From positions 191,071,700 through 191,135,699 of the forward strand of contig CM022303.1 of the NCBI GenBank assembly GCA_011799875.1: a stretch of DNA of 64,000 nucleotides, read 5' to 3'. Under the pieces are notes generated by a model that searched no databases, was not told where the DNA came from, and worked only from the letters and a program-made list of their open reading frames with translations. How positions within the stretch are numbered: the stretch's first letter is position 1; every line of letters begins with the position of its first letter. Origin of the DNA: Thinopyrum elongatum (Eukaryota > Streptophyta > Magnoliopsida > Poales > Poaceae). Made by a program: the position numbers and the translations under genes. Below are positions 57,740 to 64,000 of this stretch, one piece after another.

Positions 57740-59448
57740 TGTTGGAAATATGCCCTAGAGGCAATAATAAAGTGGTTATTATTATATTTCCTTGTTCGTG
57801 ATAATTGTCTATTGTTCATGCTATAATTGTGTTAACCGGAAACCGTAATACATGTGTGAATACATAGATCACAGCATGTCCCTAGAAAGCCTCTAGTTGA
57901 CTAGCTCGTTGATCAATAGATGGATATGGTCTCCTAACCATGGACATTGGATGTCATTGATAACGGGATCACATCATTAGGAGAATGATGTGATGGACAA
58001 GACCCAATCCTAAGCATAGCACAAGATCGTGTAGTTCGTTTGCTAGAGCTTTTCTAATGTCAAGTATCATTTCCTTAGACCATGAGATTGTGCAACTCCC
58101 GGATACCGTAGGAATGCTTTGGGTGTATCAAACATCACAACGTAACTGGGTGACCATAAAGGTGCACTACAGGTATCTCCGAAAGTGTCTGTTGGGTTGG
58201 CACGAATCGAGACTGGGATTTGTCACTCCGTATGACGGAGAGGTATCTCTGGGCCCACTTGGTAATGCATCATCATAATGAGCTCAATGTAACTAAAGAG
58301 TTAGCCACGGGATCATGCGTTACGGAACGAGTAAAGAGACTTGCCGGTAACGAGATTGAACTAGGTATGGGGATACCGACGATCGAATCTCGGGCAAGTA
58401 ACATACCGATGGACAAAGGGAATTGTATACGGGATTGATTGAATCCTCGACATCGTGGTTCATCCGATGAGATCATCGTGGAACATGTGGGAGCCAACAT
58501 GGGTATCCAGATCCCGCTGTTGGTTATTGGCCGGAGAGATGTCTCGGTCATGTCTACATGGTTCCCGAACCCGTAGGGTCTACACACTTAAGGTTCGATG
58601 ACGCTAGAGTTGTTATGGGAAATAGTATGTGGTTACCGAATGTTGTTCGGAGTCCCAGATGAGATCCTGGACGTCACGAGGAGTTCCGGAATGGTCCGGA
58701 GGTGAAGATTTATATATGGGAAGTCATCATACGGTCACCGGAAGTATTCGGGGGTTTGCCGGTATTGTACCGGGACCACCGAAGGGGTTTCGGGGTCCAC
58801 CTGCCCCGGAGGGCCCTATGGGCTGTATGTGGAAGGGAACCAGCCCCTAAGTGGGCTGGGCGGCACCCCCTTAGGGCCCATGCGCCTAGGGTTTGGGGGA
58901 AACCCTAAAGGGGGCGCCCCCCTTGGCTTGGGGGGCAAGCCCCCTCCCCTTGGCCGCCGCCCCCCTCTAGATCTCATCTAGAGGGGCCGGCCCCCTTCCC
59001 CCTTCGCCCTATAAATAGAGGGGAGGAGGGAGGGCAGGAGTACATCATCCAAGCCGCAGCCCTCCCCCTCTCCAACACCCCCTCCTCCTCCGTTGAGCTT
59101 GGCGAAGCCCTGCCGGAGAACTGCAAGCTCCACCACCACGCCGTCGTGCTGCCGGAGTTGTCTTCTCCAACCTCTCCCTCCTCCTTGCTGGATCAAGGTG
59201 CGGGAGACGTCACTAGGCTGCACGTGTGTTGAACGCGGAGGTGCCGTTGTTCGGTGCTTAGATCGGAATCGACCACGATCTGAATCGCTGCGTGTACGAC
59301 TCCTCCAACCGCGTTCTTGCAATGCTTCCGCATCGCGATCTTCAAGGGTATGAAGATGCACTCCCCTCTCTCTCGTTGCTAGTCTCTCCATAGATTGATC
59401 TTGGTGATGCGTTGAATTTTTTTTTAATTTCTACACCGATCCCCAACA
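57740..59448 (+). repeat. 3' LTR of element D
   Basis: 1709 bp, begins TGTTGGAAATATG and ends ccccaaca, followed by ATGGA. Confidence 0.95.
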
Positions 59449-59640
59449 ATGGAAGACAGAGGACAAGCCTACCACTTCATCATCACCACCATCACCGAGG
59501 AAAGACATTTGAGTACGCGGGTATGGGCATCACCCTTGGCTTGTTCCAAGCTTGGGCGAGGTGCCCCGGTATTGTATCACCATCACTTTTACCATCTTTT
59601 TCTATCTTAGTTTTATCCTTAGTTATTTCATGATTTAGAA
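59449..59640 (+). pseudogene. 3' ORF of element A, second part
   Basis: Continues the frame broken by copia D from the ATGGA duplication (KTEDKPTTSSSPPSPRKD, stop, then more of the frame) to about 59,630. Confidence 0.6.
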
Positions 59641-61022
59641 GAATAAAAATTTAGTATGATATAGTTTCGAGTGTGTGTTTCGTGATCTATCTATCTTACA
59701 TCGAGTGTGAGAGTTATATAATAAAGAGTAATTTTGAGATTTGCTTCTTTGCCTTTATGACTCAATTTTGGCAATGAAAATAACGAAAGGATCATACGCT
59801 AATCCCAAGGGGAGTAATGATTTTACATAAAGAAAAGTATAATTGATAAAAAATTTGGAAGTTAACAAACATAGTATTGGTCATTGATGCAATTCATGAA
59901 AGATTAGCAAGGGAAGAGAGGATTCACATATAAATATACTATCTTGGACATCTTTTATGATTGTGAGCCCCCATTAAATATTCTATGCCAAATAGTTGAG
60001 GTTGGACAAGGAAGACAACGTAATGAGTTATGTTTGCTTATATTCACATAGAAGTTATATTGTCATGGATCCTCCAACATGCGGTGCTTGCTCACTATCT
60101 TTTGCTAGCCGAAAATCCGCACTAAGTAGAGATACTATTTGTGCATCCAAAACCCTGAACCCAGTTTTATGTCATGAGAGTCCACTATATCTACCTATGG
60201 ATTGAATAAGATCCTTCAAGTAAGTTGTCATTGGTGCATAAAGCAATAAAAATTGCTCCTAAATATGTATGATCTTTTATTATAAGGGAAAATAAGCTTT
60301 CTATGAACTTGTGATGGTGAAGAAATAAAAGCGACAGACTGCATAATAAAGGTTGCTATCACAAGGGACAATATAAAGCGCTGTCCCTTTACATTAAGAG
60401 CTTGCACATCCAAAAATAAAAAGCGCAGGACAACCTCTGCTTCCCTCTGCGAAGGGCCTATCTTTTACTTCCTTGTATTTACTTTTATGCAAGATTCAAT
60501 AGTGTTCTTCTCTATTCCATTTTTATTTTTCTATTTGCAAGCATCATGTGGTGGGGAAAGATTTAGGCACATATATCCAGTTGGATATAAGTAAGCATGA
60601 GTTATTATTGTTGACATTACCCATGAGGTAAATAAGTTGGGAGGTGAAATTATAATCCCCCATCTTCCTTGGTGTCTGACTGAAACTTTTGCTCCATGAT
60701 AGTTGAGTATGTGGACTTGCTAAAGAAAAACTCTTACATAAGACTCTTCCTGAGAATATGATGAATTGTAATTGTTTCATTGACTAAGAACATAGTTTGT
60801 TAGTTTTTAAGAAAGTTTATGCTCTATACTTCGATATTGTGATGAATTGTTACTTAATCATGAGAAGTTTTATGATGATATATTGCTGCTATGATAATGA
60901 TCATGATGCTACTATGTTCGTATTTTGTTTTATTGACACCTCTCTCTCTCTCTAAACATGTGGTCATGATTATCGATTTCGACTTTCGCTTGAGGACAAG
61001 CAAGGTCTAAGCTTGGGGGTGT
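59641..61022 (+). other. 3' untranslated region and polypurine tract of element A
   Basis: AT-rich with no convincing coding region. It ends in gcttgggggtgt at 61011-61022, the polypurine tract before the 3' LTR. Confidence 0.75.
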
Positions 61023-62528
61023 TGATACGTCCATTTTGCATCATGTTTATCTACTGATATTTATAATGTTTTTGGTCATTATTAGACTTTATGATGCAAT
61101 CCTAATGCCTTTTCTCTCTTAATTTGCAAGATTTACATGAGAGGGAGATTGCCGACAGTTGGAATTCTGGACCTAAAAAGGTTGAGCAGAGATACCTATT
61201 CTACGGAGCTCCAAATGACCTGAAACTTCATGAGGATTTTTTATTGAATATGTTTAAAATACTGGAGCAGAGAAATACCAGAGGGGACCCACCAGTTGCC
61301 CATAAGGCAACAGGGTGCGGCCACCGACTGGGAGCGCCCTAATGCCTTGTGGGGCCCACAGTTGGCCTCTGGCCCCCTCCTTCTGCTATCTTAAGTCATT
61401 TTCCCTAAAAAATTAAGAGGATGACTTTTGGGACTAAGCGCCGCTGTCTCGAGGAAGAACTTGGGTAGGAGCACTTTTGCCCTCCGACAGAGCGATTCTG
61501 TCGGGGAAACTTTCCTCCGGGAGGGGGAAATCGAAGCCATCGACATCACCAACAATCCTCTCATCATGGGAGGACCAATCTTCATCAAGATCTTCACCAG
61601 CACCATCTCATCTCAAACCCTAGTTCATCTCTTGTATTCAATCTTTGTATCAAAACCTCAGATTGGTACCTGTGGTTGCTAGTAGTGTTGATTACATCTT
61701 GTAGTTGATGCTAGTTGGTTTATTTGGTGGAAGATTATATGTTCAGATCCTTAATGATATTCAATACCCCTCTGATCTTGAACATGAATATGATTTGTGA
61801 GTAGTTACTTTTGTTCTTGAGGACATGGGAGAAGTCTTGTTATAAGTAATCATGTGAATTTGCTATTCATTCGATATTTTGATGATATGTATGTTGTTGC
61901 TTCCTTTAGTGGTGTCATGTGAACATCGACTACATGAAACTTCACCATACTTGGGCCTAAGGGAAGGCATTGTGGAGTAATAAGTAGATGATGGGTTGCG
62001 AGAGTGCAGAAGCTTAAACCCTAGTTTATGTGTTATTCCGTAAGGGGCTTATGTGGATCCATATGTTTCATGCTATGGTTAGCTTTATCTTAATTATTCT
62101 TTCATAGTTGCGGATGCTTGCGAGAGGGGGTAATCATAAGTGGGATGCTTGTTCAAGTAAGAACAACACCCAAGCACCGGTCCACCTACATATCAAATTT
62201 TCAAAGTAGCAAACGCGAAGCAAATAAACATGATGAAAGTTACTAGATGATAATTCCCATGTGTCCTCGAGAACGCTTTGTTTTATATAAGAGAATGTTC
62301 CAGCTTGTCCTTTTCTATAAAAAGGATTGGGCCTCCTTGCTGCACCTTTGTTACTATTTCTACTTGTTACGAATTACCTTGCTATCAAATTATCTGTCAC
62401 CGCTATTTTTAGTACTTGCAGAGAATACCTTGCTGAAAACCGCTTATGATTTCCTTCTGCTCCTCGTTGGGTTCGACACTCTTACTTATCGAAAGGACTA
62501 CGATTGATCCCCTATACTTGTGGGTCAT
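61023..62528 (+). repeat. 3' LTR of element A
   Basis: About 1.5 kb, matches the 5' LTR from TGATACGTCC through to gtgggtcat. It carries the uninterrupted target of LTR E (near 61,303). Its last bases are cut by insertion F. Confidence 0.88.
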
Positions 62529-64000
62529 TGCTACTTGTGAGCTGCAATTGGATCTCCCCGAAGAGGAGAGGATGATGCAGTACATTAGAGATAAGTATTT
62601 CCCTCGGTTAGAAACCAAGGTTATCAATCCAGTAGGAGAACCATACAACAACTCATTAGCAGTACCTACGCACAAAATAGCAAATACTTGCACCCAACGC
62701 AAACAAGGGGTTGTCAATCCCTCGGCAGTTAATTGCAAGGATTAAATCTCGTAGTGATAAAAAGATAAATAAAAACACAAAATAAAAATAAGTAAATAAA
62801 AGTGCAGCAAGGTATTTTTGGATTTTAATATATGATTTGGATAGACCCGGGGGCCTTAGTTTTCATTAGAGGCTTCTCTCTTGAAAATAGCATACGGTGG
62901 GTAAACAAATTACTGTTGGGCAATTGATGGAAAAGCGAATAATCATGACGATATCCAAGGCAATGATCATGTATATAGGCATCATGTCCAAGGAAACGAT
63001 TCTGCATCTACTACTATTACTCCACACATTGACTGCTATCCAACATGCATCTAGAGTATTAAGTTCATAAAGAACGGAGTAACGCCTTAAGCAAGATGAC
63101 ATGATGTAGACATAGTAAACTCAATTAATATGAATAAACCCCATCTTTTTATCCTTAATGGCAATGATACAAATATGTGTCATGTCCCTTTCTATCACTG
63201 GGATTGAGCACCGCAAGATCAAACCCATCACAAAGCACCTCTCCCATTGCAAGAAAATCAATCTAGTTGGCCAAACCAAATCAATAGATTGGAGAGAAAT
63301 ACGAATCTATAATAATCGTGCATAAAAGAGTTCAGAGAACACTCAAATAATATTCATAGACAATCTGATCATAAACTCACAATTCATCAGATCCCAACAA
63401 ACACACCGCAAAAAGCTATTACATCGAATAGATTTCCAAGAACATCAAGGAGAACATTGTATTGAAGATCAAAACAAGAGAAGAAGCCATCTAGCTACTA
63501 GCCATGGACCCATAGGTCTGTGGTAAACTACTCACACATCATCGGAAGGGCAACAAGGTTGATGTAGAGCCTCTCCATGATTGGTTCCCCCTCCGGCGGA
63601 GGCCTCCAGATGGGATCTCACGAGAACAGAAACTTGCGGTGGCGGAAAAAGTATTTTGGCTTGCTCTCGGGTGTTGGGGGATATTTGGGTATTTATAGAG
63701 CTGGAATTAGGTCAAGTGGTGCCACGAGGGCCCCACAAGCCTGGGGGGAGCCCCCCTAGGACACGCCCTACAGGCTTGTCACTCCCTCGTGGCTCCATAG
63801 GTCTTCTCCCGTAGCTTCTATGGTCTCTTCTGGTCCGGAAAAAATAATCCAAAGTTTTTTCTTCGTTTGGACTCTTTTATATATTGATTTCTGAAAAGCT
63901 AAAAACATGCAAAAAAAATAGCAACTAGCACTGGGCACTGAGTTAATAGGTTAGTTCCCAAAAATGATATATAATTGCATATAATTGCTTAGTAAACATC
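62529..64000 (-). mobile_element. LTR element F, partial (minus, runs off the window)
   Basis: Begins TGCTACTTGTGAGC on the plus strand, that is the 3' end of a minus-oriented LTR related to solo LTR E, and is still similar to E at the window end. It is a longer version with an additional block at about 62,760-63,460. Whether it is a solo LTR or the end of a full element cannot be seen. The 5-bp target would be gtcat. Confidence 0.8.

Larger units (their letters stand above)
50876..59448 (+). mobile_element. Ty1/copia retrotransposon D, BARE1/WIS/Angela type (8.6 kb)
   Basis: LTRs begin TGTTGGAAATATGCCCTAG, with tRNA-Met primer site and polypurine tract, flanked by ATGGA at 50871-50875 and 59449-59453. 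Encodes gag-protease and integrase-RT-RNase H in copia order. The LTRs differ at roughly 33 positions by eye (about 2 percent) plus a 13-bp indel, so it is younger than element C. A deletion, a frameshift and a nonsense change disable it. Confidence 0.95.
29120..62528 (+). mobile_element. Athila-lineage Ty3/gypsy retrotransposon A, heavily interrupted
   Basis: Both LTRs start TGATACGTCCATTTTGCATCA (29120 and 61023). Next to the 5' LTR is a primer site complementary to tRNA-Asp, as in Athila elements. Gag, protease, RT, RNase H, integrase and an extra 3' ORF follow in order in separate pieces. Later insertions are: solo LTR E (29409-30240), Stowaway MITE (32303-32558), solo LTR B containing element C (33337-44573), Helitron 3 (44816-47080), copia D (50876-59448) and LTR F (62529 on). 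Without them it would be about 10-11 kb. Many stops make it inactive. It may be Sabrina/WHAM-like, but the family name is a guess. Confidence 0.9.

Overview
This window is plant nuclear DNA, most likely from a Triticeae grass (wheat, Aegilops, barley or a relative). The evidence is the BARE1/WIS/Angela-type copia element, the Athila-, Tat- and chromovirus-type gypsy elements nested in one another, several Helitrons with CTAG 3' ends, and very low gene density. Only three convincing host genes are visible: two small defensin genes (about 0.67-1.0 kb and 20.96-21.29 kb) and one intronless mTERF gene (26.75-27.92 kb, minus strand). Nearly everything else is transposon sequence.

Left part (1-26.6 kb): a tandem duplication of about 2 kb that carries a defensin gene. 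Copy 1 (about 250-19,650) was expanded by two minus/plus-oriented Helitrons (1942-7567 and about 7718-19,612). The second Helitron holds a degraded chromodomain gypsy element (12,887-19,106) with one 4.1-kb LTR left. Copy 2 (about 20,470-26,570) was expanded by a Mutator-like MITE, a 5'-truncated L1-type LINE and a small Harbinger-like MITE. Each copy serves as the empty site for insertions in the other, so most element borders can be fixed to the base.

Middle (26.6-29.1 kb): the mTERF gene and low-copy flanking sequence, the only non-repetitive island.

Right part (29.1-64 kb): one very old Athila-lineage gypsy element (A, 29,120-62,528) with both LTRs, broken up by later insertions: a solo LTR (E) in its 5' LTR, a Stowaway MITE in gag, a solo LTR (B) in the protease region which itself holds a complete Tat-lineage element (C) with two RNase H domains, a Helitron in pol, a nearly complete copia element (D) in its 3' ORF, and an LTR (F) at its 3' end that runs off the window. 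Target-site duplications or restored reading frames support most of these joins.

No wholly new system is evident. The most unusual structures are a 79-bp copy of element C's 3' flank inserted right after its 5' LTR, an antisense TATA-driven unit in C's 3' spacer, a 27-G run in C's protease frame, and the reciprocal empty sites of the defensin duplication.
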